A DNA stretch of 53,577 nt from CAZTZL01 sp964617625 (lineage in GTDB: Bacteria > Zhuqueibacterota > QNDG01 > DSAB01). Numbering within the stretch: the first letter of the stretch is position 1; each line of letters starts with the position of its first letter. A program made the translations under genes and the position numbers. Positions 25,371 through 34,513 of this stretch are shown here, in pieces. The notes under the pieces are model-generated. The model made no database searches, had not been told where the DNA came from, and saw only the letters and a list, made by a program, of their open reading frames with translations. The stretch is taken from assembly GCA_964617625.1 (NCBI GenBank), contig CAZTZL010000014.1, positions 1-53,577 on the forward strand, in the 5' to 3' direction.

Positions 25371-28300
25371 TGATATCAAGAAAATACTGGTGATCGGTTC
25401 AGGACCTATCGTGATCGGGCAGGCCTGCGAATTCGATTATTCAGGTACACAAGCAATTAAGGCGCTGAAAAAGCTTGGATACAAAACCATACTGATCAAT
25501 TCGAATCCGGCTACAATCATGACTGATCCCGAACTGGCGGACCGGACATACGTGGAACCGCTCAATGCGATCACCGTCGAAAAAATTATAAAAAAAGAAA
25601 AACCGGATGCGCTTCTTCCCACGATGGGAGGACAGACGAGTCTCAATATTACCGTCGAACTGGCCGAGAAGGGCATTCTGGAAAAGTACGGTGTGGAATT
25701 GATCGGAGCAAAATTGGAAGCCATTCAAAAGGCGGAAGACCGCGAGCTCTTTAAAAAATCTATGCTTAACATAGGTCTCCAGCTTCCTGCAGGCGGATTT
25801 GCCAGGAACCTTGATGAGGCCCTGGCACTGATTCCGGAAGTGGGATATCCGGCAATCATCAGGCCAGCCTACACGCTTGGAGGAACGGGCGGGAGTGTCG
25901 CATATAATGTCGAAGAATATCAGGAACAGGTGAAATGGGGCCTCAGCTGCAGTCCAATCAGTGAAGTGCTGATCGAAGAGTCGATCATTGGCTGGAAAGA
26001 GTACGAGCTCGAAGTGATGCGTGATTTGAAGGACAATGTGGTCATTATCTGTTCGATTGAGAATCTGGATCCCATGGGCATTCACACAGGAGATTCGATC
26101 ACGGTGGCACCGGTTCAGACGCTGACGGACCGGGAATATCAGCTCATGCGGGATGCCGCGAAAGCCATTATTCGGGAAATCGGTGTCGAGACAGGCGGGT
26201 CCAACATCCAGTTCGCCGTTCAACCGGATACGGGCCGTATGGTCGTAATCGAAATGAATCCCAGGGTGTCAAGAAGTTCCGCCCTGGCCTCGAAAGCCAC
26301 GGGATTTCCCATCGCCAAAATTGCCGCACAGCTTGCCGTCGGACTCACTCTCGATGAAATTCCCAACGATATTACGAGTAAAACCCCGGCATCGTTTGAG
26401 CCGACCATCGATTATGTCGTGGTGAAGATACCCAGATGGGATTTTGAAAAATTTCCTCAAACCGAACCGATTTTAGGCACACAGATGAAATCGGTCGGAG
26501 AGACCATGGCCATCGGAAGGACGTTCAAAGAAGCGCTTCAGAAAGCCCTTCGGTCTCTGGAAACGGACTGCGCCAGCTTGAAATGCAACGGCGGTATCGA
26601 TTCGGAAACACTGAGAAATGAACTGAAAAAGAATTCTCCGAAGCGTCTCTTTTACATTGCAGAAGGATTCCGGCATGGCATGAAAGCCGATGAACTTTTC
26701 GAAATCTGCCGAATCGATCCCTGGTTTCTTTACCAGATCAAAGAGATTATCGATTTTGAGGAACAAATTAAAACAACAGGCCTGAACAATACGGAGAAGC
26801 TGCGGTCTGCCAAGCAGATGGGTTTTTCGGACCGACGCCTGGCTGAATTGACACGGCAGAAAGAAATGAAAATAAAAGACCTTCGGGAGAAAGCGAATAT
26901 CCGGCCGGTCTACAAGATTGTCGATACGTGTGCCGCCGAATTTGCTTCTGAGACTTCCTATCTCTACGGGACATATGAAGCTGAAAACGAAGCAAAAAGA
27001 AATGACAGGCCCAAAGCGATCATTTTGGGTAGCGGTCCGAACCGGATCGGGCAGGGGATCGAATTTGATTACTGCTGTGTTCATGCGGTTTTTGCCCTGC
27101 GGGAAGAGAATTACGAAACCATTATGGTCAACAACAATCCGGAAACTGTTTCCACCGATTATGATACAGCGGACAAACTCTATTTCGAGCCGCTGACCCT
27201 GGAAGATGTGCTGAACGTAATTCACATTGAAAAACCGGACGGTGTTATTGTCCAGTTCGGCGGGCAGACACCGCTTAAGCTCGCCAAGGGATTGGAAGCG
27301 GCCGGGGTTCCGATTTTCGGGACTTCACCCGAATCCATCGATCTTGCAGAAGACCGACAGCGGTTCGGTGATTTGATTAAAAACTCGGAGATCCAGCAGC
27401 CGGAATGGGGAACGGCTTTCACATTTCGGGAAGCGGAAAAGATCGCCGAGAAGATCGGCTATCCCGTACTGGTTCGGCCCTCATATGTACTAGGCGGAAG
27501 AGCCATGGAAATCGTCTACGATAAAGTGTCTCTCGAAAAATATATTACCGAAGCGGCTACTGTTTCTCCGGATCATCCGATTTTGGTCGATAAATTTTTA
27601 GAAGATACATTCGAGTTCGATGTCGACGCCATATCCGACGGACACGACACGGTGATTTGCGGATTCATGCAGCATATCGAAGAAGCTGGTATCCATTCCG
27701 GTGACAGTTCGTGTGTTCTTCCCCCGTACATGATCAGTGAAGAGCACCAAAAAATCATAATCGACCAGACCAAAATACTTACAAAAATGCTCGATGTTCG
27801 CGGTTTGATCAACATCCAATTTGCGATGAAAGACGGCAGCATCTATGTGCTTGAAGTGAATCCGCGGGCCTCAAGAACCGTTCCTTTTGTCAGCAAGGCT
27901 ACGGGAATCCCATGGGCGAAAGTCGCAGCCAAGATTATGGTAGGAAAAACCCTGAAAGAGCTTGGGGTTCTGGAGAATAAGAGGAAAAAAACGATTGCCG
28001 TTAAAACACCGGTTTTTCCATTTATCAAATTCCCCAACGTTCAGACCTATCTCGGACCCGAGATGCGTTCGACCGGAGAGGTGATGGGAATCGATACTTC
28101 TTTTGGAGCTGCTTTTGCGAAGGCCCAGTTTGCGGCCATGAACGGGCTTCCGGTGAAGGGGAATGCTTTTATCAGCGTGAATGATTATGACAAACAGATG
28201 GCGACAGCCATAGCGAGACAGTTATATGAGCTTGGATTTGGCATTTACGCCACAGAGGGGACATACAAATCTTTCCGCAAGGCGGGTGTTCCCTCGAAAA

Positions 28301-28545
28301 TGATCAACAAGGTCAAACAGGGCAGGCCCAATGCCCTGGATTTAATTATTAACAGGGAAATCCAGTTAATTATCAATACTCCGCTGGGAAAAATTTCACG
28401 ATATGACGAGTATGTAATTGGCCGTACAGCTATAGTTCATAGTGTCCCCTGTTTGACTACACTTTCGGCTTCGTGGGCCGCTGTTCAGGCCATTCGAACC
28501 CTGCAGGCGAAAACACTGGACGTTATTGCTCTGCAGGATACATGA
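25357..28545 (+). CDS. carB: Carbamoyl-phosphate synthase large subunit
   Basis: A 1062-residue enzyme of normal length. Two homologous halves each carry a pre-ATP-grasp and an ATP-grasp domain: the first begins VIGSGPIVIGQACEFDYSG, the second IILGSGPNRIGQGIEFDY. One half makes carboxyphosphate, the other phosphorylates carbamate. Metal and ATP sites are visible as VIEMNPRVSRSSALASKATG and VLEVNPRASRTVPFVSKATG. The C-terminal MGS-like allosteric domain (residues about 930-1062, FISVNDYDKQMATAIARQL) is intact. The start overlaps the carA end. Together they feed pyrimidine and arginine synthesis. Confidence 0.98.
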   Translation: MPKRNDIKKILVIGSGPIVIGQACEFDYSGTQAIKALKKLGYKTILINSNPATIMTDPELADRTYVEPLNAITVEKIIKKEKPDALLPTMGGQTSLNITVELAEKGILEKYGVELIGAKLEAIQKAEDRELFKKSMLNIGLQLPAGGFARNLDEALALIPEVGYPAIIRPAYTLGGTGGSVAYNVEEYQEQVKWGLSCSPISEVLIEESIIGWKEYELEVMRDLKDNVVIICSIENLDPMGIHTGDSITVAPVQTLTDREYQLMRDAAKAIIREIGVETGGSNIQFAVQPDTGRMVVIEMNPRVSRSSALASKATGFPIAKIAAQLAVGLTLDEIPNDITSKTPASFEPTIDYVVVKIPRWDFEKFPQTEPILGTQMKSVGETMAIGRTFKEALQKALRSLETDCASLKCNGGIDSETLRNELKKNSPKRLFYIAEGFRHGMKADELFEICRIDPWFLYQIKEIIDFEEQIKTTGLNNTEKLRSAKQMGFSDRRLAELTRQKEMKIKDLREKANIRPVYKIVDTCAAEFASETSYLYGTYEAENEAKRNDRPKAIILGSGPNRIGQGIEFDYCCVHAVFALREENYETIMVNNNPETVSTDYDTADKLYFEPLTLEDVLNVIHIEKPDGVIVQFGGQTPLKLAKGLEAAGVPIFGTSPESIDLAEDRQRFGDLIKNSEIQQPEWGTAFTFREAEKIAEKIGYPVLVRPSYVLGGRAMEIVYDKVSLEKYITEAATVSPDHPILVDKFLEDTFEFDVDAISDGHDTVICGFMQHIEEAGIHSGDSSCVLPPYMISEEHQKIIIDQTKILTKMLDVRGLINIQFAMKDGSIYVLEVNPRASRTVPFVSKATGIPWAKVAAKIMVGKTLKELGVLENKRKKTIAVKTPVFPFIKFPNVQTYLGPEMRSTGEVMGIDTSFGAAFAKAQFAAMNGLPVKGNAFISVNDYDKQMATAIARQLYELGFGIYATEGTYKSFRKAGVPSKMINKVKQGRPNALDLIINREIQLIINTPLGKISRYDEYVIGRTAIVHSVPCLTTLSASWAAVQAIRTLQAKTLDVIALQDT

Positions 28546-28637
28546 TTGCCGGTTCAATTGTTGCGAATCGAAACAGATTAGAATGGTTTGTAAAAACATT
28601 GAGACATTCTGTTATACACTAAAAACAGGAGTCGATA

Positions 28638-29393
28638 ATGAGTGCCCAAAAGGTTAAGGTTCCCAAAAATCCAAAGAAGACCGCAATCATCGGTTTTAAA
28701 ACACTTTTTCAGCAGAGAGATTCGGAATCCACGCTCATTCTTTTTATTGTTCCCATTATTCTTACATTTTGGGTTTACTACGGGAAACAGGCGGATTTTG
28801 ATCAGCTTTTCAGAGGATTTCAGGGCAAGTGGAATCAGGATTTTTTCAGTGCGATTTACGAGTACCTCACGGCATTTCTGCTCATGTTCTGGGTGCCCTA
28901 TTTTATCATTAAAATGGTATTCAAAAAAAAGCTGAGAGATTTCGGGTTCCGGTTCGGGGACGCCAGATACGGGCTTATTTTTGTATTGATTATGGCGCCC
29001 TATATTCTCTGGATCGTTTATGCGGGATCTTCCGGTGTGGTGATTCAGAATGAATATCCGCTATCAAAAAGCACGATGGGCCATTTATACCTTTTTATCA
29101 TCGTGGAAATCTTTTATCTGATCTATTATATTGGTTTTGAATTTCTCTTCCGGGGTTTCATGCTTTTCGGACTTGAAAAGAGATACGGGGCTCTTGCCGC
29201 GATTTTGATACAGACCATTCCTTCGGCAATCATTCATATTGGCAAGCCCGCCAGCGAGAGTTTTGGCGCCATTTTCGCCGGCCTCGTTTTCGGCTATCTT
29301 GCCATTCGGACACGATCGGTTCTTTATCCGCTTCTTCTTCATGCGATCATTGGAATAGGAACAGACATCTTTGTCACATTGAGGATGGTTTAG
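28638..29393 (+). CDS. CPBP-family intramembrane protease homologue
   Basis: A 251-residue membrane protein with about six to seven hydrophobic helices and the CPBP (Rce1/Abi) domain at residues 150-245. Motif 1 reads GFEFLFRGF (E168, R172), motif 2 PSAIIH (H200), and motif 3 LLLHAIIG (H235). The canonical motif 1 is EExxxR; here only one Glu is present, with Phe at the preceding position. This variant occurs in other CPBP proteins of FCB bacteria, but it leaves the catalytic state uncertain. The next gene, an NAD-dependent epimerase, starts nine bases after the stop, so they are probably cotranscribed. Confidence 0.85.
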   Translation: MSAQKVKVPKNPKKTAIIGFKTLFQQRDSESTLILFIVPIILTFWVYYGKQADFDQLFRGFQGKWNQDFFSAIYEYLTAFLLMFWVPYFIIKMVFKKKLRDFGFRFGDARYGLIFVLIMAPYILWIVYAGSSGVVIQNEYPLSKSTMGHLYLFIIVEIFYLIYYIGFEFLFRGFMLFGLEKRYGALAAILIQTIPSAIIHIGKPASESFGAIFAGLVFGYLAIRTRSVLYPLLLHAIIGIGTDIFVTLRMV

Positions 29394-29401
29394 GAAAGGG
29401 C

Positions 29402-30397
29402 ATGCGCGTTCTGGTGACAGGTGCGAACGGCTTTGTCGGCGCCATGCTCTGCCGCAAATTGATTGAACGCGGAGACAAAGTTACCGGTCTTATCAGGAAA
29501 ACAAGTGATCTTTCCTTATTGAAAAATCTATCTATCCGCCGGGTTATTGGTTCACTGGAAGATCCGGCTTCACTTGATGAGTCGGTTCGAGGTACTGAAA
29601 TCGTATATCATTTGGCGGCAGCTGTTTCCGATTGGGGAACGCTAAAACGCTTCAGACGCATCAATGTGGAAGGGACACGAAATTTGATTGGGGCTTCGGT
29701 AAAAGCGGGCGTCAGCCGCTTTGTCTATGTCAGTTCAGTGGCTGTTCATAGTTTTATCGATGCCAGCGACCTCGATGAAAATGCGCCGCAGCTTCCTACA
29801 CCGTTTCCGTATGCCCGGTCGAAGCGGGAAGCAGAAGCCTTGGTTATGGATTATCATCGTCGTGGTTTGATTCAAACCGTCATCATCAGGCCGGGTGACA
29901 TTTACGGACCAGGGGACCGCATCACTCTGTTGAAGATGGCGCCGCTTCTTGAAAAGGGAAGAATGGGTACGATTGACCACGGGCGGGCATTGGGGGCGTT
30001 CACTTATGTGAAGAATCTGGTGGATGGTCTGATTTTAGCCGGTATTAAACCGGAAGCGGCCGGTCAGGCCTATCTCATCACAGACGGGATCAAACTGACC
30101 TGGAAGGACTATCTGGAGAAACTTGCAGAGGCAATTGAAGTGCGACGTCCCTGGTATTCGATCAGCGGCTGTCTGGCGTTTGGAATTGCCGTTCTTCTGG
30201 AGTCTATCTATCGTCTATTTCATATTCAATCCCGGCCTCTTTTGACAAGGTATGTTGTAAAGCACATGACGGGCGACTTTCATTTCCGCGTCGATAAAGC
30301 CAAAAGAGAGCTTGGGTATCAACCTTGTACAGACATTTCTGAGATGATTCGGGAAACAGCCGAATGGTATAAAAAAGTCGTACGAAGAGAAGAGTGA
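29402..30397 (+). CDS. NAD(P)-dependent epimerase/dehydratase-like SDR
   Basis: A 331-residue extended short-chain dehydrogenase/reductase. The Rossmann motif VTGANGFVGAMLCRKL (GxxGxxG) opens the protein, the active-site Ser lies in VYVSSVAVH, and the catalytic pair is YARSK. RPGDIYGPGDR is the typical substrate-domain motif. It resembles sugar-nucleotide epimerases and 3-beta-hydroxysteroid dehydrogenase-like proteins used in lipid or terpenoid metabolism. The region after residue 245 includes a hydrophobic stretch (CLAFGIAVLLESIYRLF) that may associate with the membrane. Substrate unknown. It follows the CPBP gene closely. Confidence 0.9.
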   Translation: MRVLVTGANGFVGAMLCRKLIERGDKVTGLIRKTSDLSLLKNLSIRRVIGSLEDPASLDESVRGTEIVYHLAAAVSDWGTLKRFRRINVEGTRNLIGASVKAGVSRFVYVSSVAVHSFIDASDLDENAPQLPTPFPYARSKREAEALVMDYHRRGLIQTVIIRPGDIYGPGDRITLLKMAPLLEKGRMGTIDHGRALGAFTYVKNLVDGLILAGIKPEAAGQAYLITDGIKLTWKDYLEKLAEAIEVRRPWYSISGCLAFGIAVLLESIYRLFHIQSRPLLTRYVVKHMTGDFHFRVDKAKRELGYQPCTDISEMIRETAEWYKKVVRREE

Positions 30398-30482
30398 CGA
30401 GATCAAATAGCCGTATAATTATTGTATTGAAAATGTCAGCTGATTAATATGCTGTTAGTGATTTATATTATGGGATTTTAAA

Positions 30483-32041
30483 TTGTCAATAAAAGTATCT
30501 TTTCCTATTCAGGAAGTTTTAAAATGTATCGGCAAAATGGCGGACGAGAATTGTGTCCCGGTTTATGCAGTGGGCGGTTTTGTTCGGGATGCTTTTCTGG
30601 GAAAAGAAGCAAACGAGATCGATTTTGTAGTCGAGGGAGACGGGCCGGTCTTTGCAGGTAAAGTCCAAAAAAAACTCAAAGGCCGCGGTCTGGTCATTTT
30701 CGAACGTTTCGGAACGGCTTCTTTTTTTGTAAAAGATTTAAAACTGGAATTCGTCACAGCAAGAAAAGAAAGTTACCAAAAGCATTCCAGGAAACCGGTT
30801 GTTGAAAAAAGCGATCTGGCCAAAGATCTTTCCCGCCGGGATTTTACGATCAACACACTGGCAATGGTTTTAAATCAGGATCGGTTCGGGGAAATTGTCG
30901 ACCCCTATCATGGCCGGGCCGATCTGAAAAAAAAACTGATTCGCACTCCTCTGGAACCTGAAAGCACTTTCTCCGACGATCCTCTCCGCATCATGCGCGC
31001 GGCGCGGTTTGCCAGCCAACTCTCTTTTCATATCGCTTCCTCCACGATGGCCGCCATGAAAAAGCAACGGGAACGGCTCAAGATTGTTTCACAGGAACGG
31101 ATACGNNNNNNNNNNNNNNNNNNNNNNNNNNNNNNNNNNNNNNNNNNNNNNNNNNNNNNNNNNNNNNNNNNNNNNNNNNNNNNNNNNNNNNNNNNNNNNN
31201 NNNNNCCGCCATGAAAAAGCAACGGGAACGGCTCAAGATTGTTTCACAGGAACGGATACGCGACGAATTTTTTAAAATATTATCTCATCCGAAACCATCC
31301 ACGGGGATCCGGATCCTTTTGGAGACAGGTGTTCTGGAAATTGTTTTTCCTGAGCTTGCCGTATTAGCAGGTGTCGAACAGATCGATTTGTATCATCACA
31401 AAGATGTTTTCGAACATACAATGAAGGTGGTCGATAATCTGGCCGTCGTCACGGATGATCTGAGACTGCGTTTTACCGGCCTCGTTCATGATATAGGCAA
31501 ACCTCGTGTGAAACAGTTTGTAGAAGGAACCGGCTGGACGTTTCATGGTCATGAGCAGGCAGGTGTGCACATACTGAAAAAAGTGTGCAGAAAAATGAAG
31601 CTTTCGAACGACTATTATGATTTCAGCAGCAAGATGACCCATCTTCATATGCGCCCTATACAACTTATCAGCGAAGAAGTGACCGATTCTGCCATCCGCC
31701 GGTTAATCGTCCAGGCGGGGGAAGAGCTTGATAAACTCATGATGCTTTGCCGCGCAGACATTACTTCAGGCAATCCGAAGCGGGTGAAAAAACATCTCGA
31801 AAATTTTGATTTTGTGATGAAGAGAATCCATGAAGTGGAAGAAAAAGACCGAATGAGATCGTTTCAATCTCCTGTTCGAGGCGATGAGATCATGAAAATA
31901 TGCGGACTTGAACCCGGACCGCTTGTCGGCAAATTGAAAAAGATGATCGAGGAAGCCATTCTGGATGGCAAGATTCAGAATGAACATGATTCTGCCCTTC
32001 AATATTTATTGCTCATCAAAGATAAAATACTTGCTGAATAA
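30483..32041 (+). CDS. cca: CCA-adding tRNA nucleotidyltransferase with HD domain (interrupted by an assembly gap)
   Basis: The gene is split by 100 N (31106-31205) flanked by identical 55-base copies. If one copy and the Ns are removed, one frame of 467 residues results. The head domain has YAVGGFVRDAFLG with the catalytic DFVVEGDG (written here as EIDFVVEG), then RRDFTINTLAM and the RIMRAARFASQLSF neck motif. After the junction comes an HD domain: HTMKVVDNL, LVHDIGKPRVK and HGHEQAG. This is a class II CCA enzyme with phosphohydrolase-type HD domain. It adds or repairs the CCA end of tRNAs. Start is the TTG at 30483 after GGGA; no ATG fits the family N-terminus. Confidence 0.92.
31051..31105 (+). 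repeat. Assembly-duplicated 55-mer, left copy
   Basis: This 55-base segment inside the CCA gene is identical to 31206-31260 on the other side of the N run. A length of 55 is a common assembler k-mer. It looks like two contig ends that overlap but were not merged, not a biological repeat. Confidence 0.9.
31106..31205. other. Scaffold gap of 100 N
   Basis: Exactly 100 unknown bases. Because the flanks are the same 55-mer and joining them restores one uninterrupted CCA-adding enzyme frame, the gap probably represents no missing sequence. Confidence 0.95.
31206..31260 (+). repeat. Assembly-duplicated 55-mer, right copy
   Basis: Identical to 31051-31105. Reading directly from 31105 to 31261 continues the protein as ERIRDEFFKIL without a frame change. 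Confidence 0.9.
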
Positions 32042-32124
32042 ATGGTCATCCCAATTTGTTGAAATGATGATCGGGAAAGTCCATTATTAACTGAACTTTT
32101 ATAAATATGATTTGTACGATAAAA

Positions 32125-32300
32125 AATGTCAAATATCAAAATCCAAATAACAAATAAATGTCAAATAATAAAGTTCAAATAAGTATTTTTGATAATTGGT
32201 ATTTGTGCTTTCTTTGTATTTTGGGTTTTGTCAATTGGATTTTTAAAAGTCATTTGGTATCCGAATTTTTACCAAAGTTTAGTTACTAAAGGACAATCCG
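32125..32300. repeat. AT-rich degenerate intergenic repeat
   Basis: The 348-base gap 32042-32389 holds irregular CAAATAAC/CAAAATCC-type units on the left half and their approximate reverse complement (TTGTATTTTGGGTTTTGTC, GGATTTTT) on the right half. A similar arrangement recurs at 39215-39460. A 61-codon frame through it (32189-32374) is compositionally simple and has no ribosome binding site. The ribosome binding site of the Yip1 gene, GGGAGGA, ends the gap. Confidence 0.5.
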
Positions 32301-32389
32301 TATTTCTTAAAAATAATGTGAAACATTTGCAATCATTTTCCGTTATTTTAAGTAATCCATTTACGAAAAGATAAAGAGGGAGGATTTTC

Positions 32390-33112
32390 ATGAGTACTGA
32401 AATCAGTGAGAAAAATGGCATGAATATATTCGGACGACTCATCGGAGTTTTTTCATCCCCGAAAGAGACATTTGAAAGTATCGATCAAAAGCCGACCTGG
32501 CTGGTTCCGTTTATCATCACAGTGATCATTGCTATTGGTTTGAATTTTCTGGTTATGGATATTGGCGTCAGGGATCAGATTGCGAAGATGGAGGCCATGG
32601 GCGCACCTTCCGAACAAATAGAGGCCGTCGAAACCCAGATGCAGGGACCGATGCGATATATACAAATTGTGGCCATTCCTATAGTCACGCTGATTATCTG
32701 GGCAATTCTGTCCGGTGTCTTGCTGTTCGGCAGTACCACAATTCTCGGGGGAGACGCTAAATTTAAAAAAGTTTTTTCTGTGGTTGCCTGGAGCAATCTT
32801 GTTACTCTGCTCGGCGGAATTATTAAAACGCTGCTCATTCTGTCCAAAGGAACAATACAGGGTGTTTCAACCAGTCTTGCCGTACTGCTTCCGACTCCGG
32901 ATCTCGCGGACGGACCCTCGATATTCTATCGTGTCCTCTCAAAGATCGATATATTCATTATCTGGCAGCTTGTTTTGTGGATCGTCGGCTTGGCAGTAAT
33001 CAACCGGTTTACGACAAAGAAAGCAGCCACTTTTGTCATTCCCCTGTGGATTTTCTGGGTTCTTGTTTCAGTAGCAGTGGGCAGTATGTTAGGCCCTCGG
33101 TTTGGGCAGTGA
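32390..33112 (+). CDS. Yip1-domain membrane protein
   Basis: A 240-residue protein with the bacterial Yip1 pattern: an N-terminal cytoplasmic segment FGRLIGVFSSPKETFESIDQKPTWLVPF, then about five transmembrane helices (from PFIITVIIAIGLNFLV to IPLWIFWVLVSVAVGSML). A charged cytoplasmic or periplasmic loop lies at residues 60-85. Bacterial Yip1 proteins are often encoded just before MacAB/TolC-type exporters, as here, but their job is unknown. GGGAGGA precedes the ATG. The TolC gene starts 35 bases after its stop, so it probably belongs to the exporter operon. Confidence 0.88.
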   Translation: MSTEISEKNGMNIFGRLIGVFSSPKETFESIDQKPTWLVPFIITVIIAIGLNFLVMDIGVRDQIAKMEAMGAPSEQIEAVETQMQGPMRYIQIVAIPIVTLIIWAILSGVLLFGSTTILGGDAKFKKVFSVVAWSNLVTLLGGIIKTLLILSKGTIQGVSTSLAVLLPTPDLADGPSIFYRVLSKIDIFIIWQLVLWIVGLAVINRFTTKKAATFVIPLWIFWVLVSVAVGSMLGPRFGQ

Positions 33113-33147
33113 AGTGATATTATTAATTGAAAGAAGAGGATGAAACG

Positions 33148-34482
33148 ATGAAACACAAACTTGTTGTTGCCTTTTTCTGTGCCGCACTTTTTTTTACTGT
33201 ATTTGTTTGGGCGCAGGAAAAAGTCTTGAGTCTGGAAGAATGTGTGGAGATTGCTCTGGAACAGAATGCAGAGATTGTAATGGGAGAATTTGCCGTGAAA
33301 CAGGCGGGTAAGGATATGATAATTGCGTTTTCCAATTTTTTGCCGAAAGTTTCTGGCGAGCTGGGATATACGCATTCAGTAGCCGGCCCACGAACCACCT
33401 ATCGTATCGATACCAGAACTGGGCTTTTGGTACCTGCGACTTTGACGGAGGAGACTTCATGGTCATCCAGCGCAGGTGTTTCGGTGAGCGAGACAGTTTT
33501 TAATGGAGGATACAATTATTTCAATTTGAAGCAAAGCAAGGCACTGAAGAAAAGCATGGAATATAATTTCAATGATACGAAACAGCAGACAATCTATATT
33601 GTCAAGGAAAGATACTACAACCTGCTGGCTGCGGAAAAACTGCTCGGTCTGGCCGAGGAAACACTCAAATCTGCAGAGGAGTCGTTCAAACGTGCAGAGG
33701 TGCTTTTTGAAGTTGGCAAGGTGCCTAAATCTGATGTTCTCAAAGCCAAAGTACAACTGGAAACGGATCGGCTAGGTGTTATTGAAGCGCAGAATGGCCT
33801 CGCCATTGCCAGGGCTTCGCTCAATTATATTTTAGGTTTCGATGTAAACAATACAATCAAGGTGGTGGATAATCTCGATGTTCCTGAAATCGAAGTGAAT
33901 TATGAGGATGTTATTGAAAATGCGTTTGCCCGGCATCCTGCCATCAGAAAACGCGAATTTGATTTAAAAGCATCCGGAGCAGGGATCGGGATGGCAATCA
34001 GTCAGTATATACCTTCTTTATCGGTTTATTACGCATATTCCTGGAGTCATAAAGATTTTAGTCAAATCAGCCATATTTTTGATAAAGACTATGGCTGGTA
34101 CATGGGTGCAACGTTTTCCATTCCAATATTTCAGGGATTCTCCAGATACGCCTATTGCAGCAAAGCAAAACTGGCGCACATGTCCAATAAAGAAGCTTTA
34201 AATCAGGTGAAACGGGAAGTTGCACTGGAGGTCCAACAGGCGTATTTTGAAGTGCAGCAGTCGAAAAAGAAAATTGCCGTTACCAATAATGTTGTGGATG
34301 CGGCCGAAGAGGATCTTCGGTTTAATAAAGAGAAGTACAATCTGGGAGCCGGCACCATACTGAACCTGATTGATGCCCAGGTTTCCTATACATCGGCTCA
34401 GAGCGATCATATCCAGGCATTATATAATTATAAATATGCGATTGCCCGACTTGAAAAATCCATGGGCATGCTTGTGAAATAA
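33148..34482 (+). CDS. TolC-family outer-membrane efflux protein
   Basis: A 444-residue protein from the ATG at 33148, which has GAGG eight bases upstream and gives a clean signal peptide (VVAFFCAALFFTVFVWA). An earlier TTG at 33127 would add seven charged residues. Two repeats of the outer-membrane-factor fold are visible, each opening with a LSLEECVEIALEQN-type helix and containing long coiled-coil helices rich in Ala, Glu and Lys (ERYYNLLAAEKLLGLAEETL and VALEVQQAYFEVQQSKKKI). It would be the trimeric exit duct. It is the first exporter component of a five-gene set with adaptor, ATPase and two permeases downstream. Confidence 0.94.
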   Translation: MKHKLVVAFFCAALFFTVFVWAQEKVLSLEECVEIALEQNAEIVMGEFAVKQAGKDMIIAFSNFLPKVSGELGYTHSVAGPRTTYRIDTRTGLLVPATLTEETSWSSSAGVSVSETVFNGGYNYFNLKQSKALKKSMEYNFNDTKQQTIYIVKERYYNLLAAEKLLGLAEETLKSAEESFKRAEVLFEVGKVPKSDVLKAKVQLETDRLGVIEAQNGLAIARASLNYILGFDVNNTIKVVDNLDVPEIEVNYEDVIENAFARHPAIRKREFDLKASGAGIGMAISQYIPSLSVYYAYSWSHKDFSQISHIFDKDYGWYMGATFSIPIFQGFSRYAYCSKAKLAHMSNKEALNQVKREVALEVQQAYFEVQQSKKKIAVTNNVVDAAEEDLRFNKEKYNLGAGTILNLIDAQVSYTSAQSDHIQALYNYKYAIARLEKSMGMLVK

Positions 34483-34513
34483 TGCATAAATTTTGATAAA
34501 GGAGTCAGGGAAC

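Noticed and set aside
26473..27225. A 250-codon minus-strand frame opposite carB
   Set aside because: It is the antisense shadow of a strongly conserved gene; its translation shows no domain.
31051..31260. A 55-base direct repeat inside the CCA-adding enzyme gene
   Set aside because: As a biological repeat it is rejected: identical length to a common assembly k-mer and exact flanking of 100 N show an artefact.
32189..32374. A 61-codon plus-strand frame before the Yip1 gene
   Set aside because: It lies within the AT-rich repeat tract, has no ribosome binding site and a simple hydrophobic composition produced by T-rich codons.
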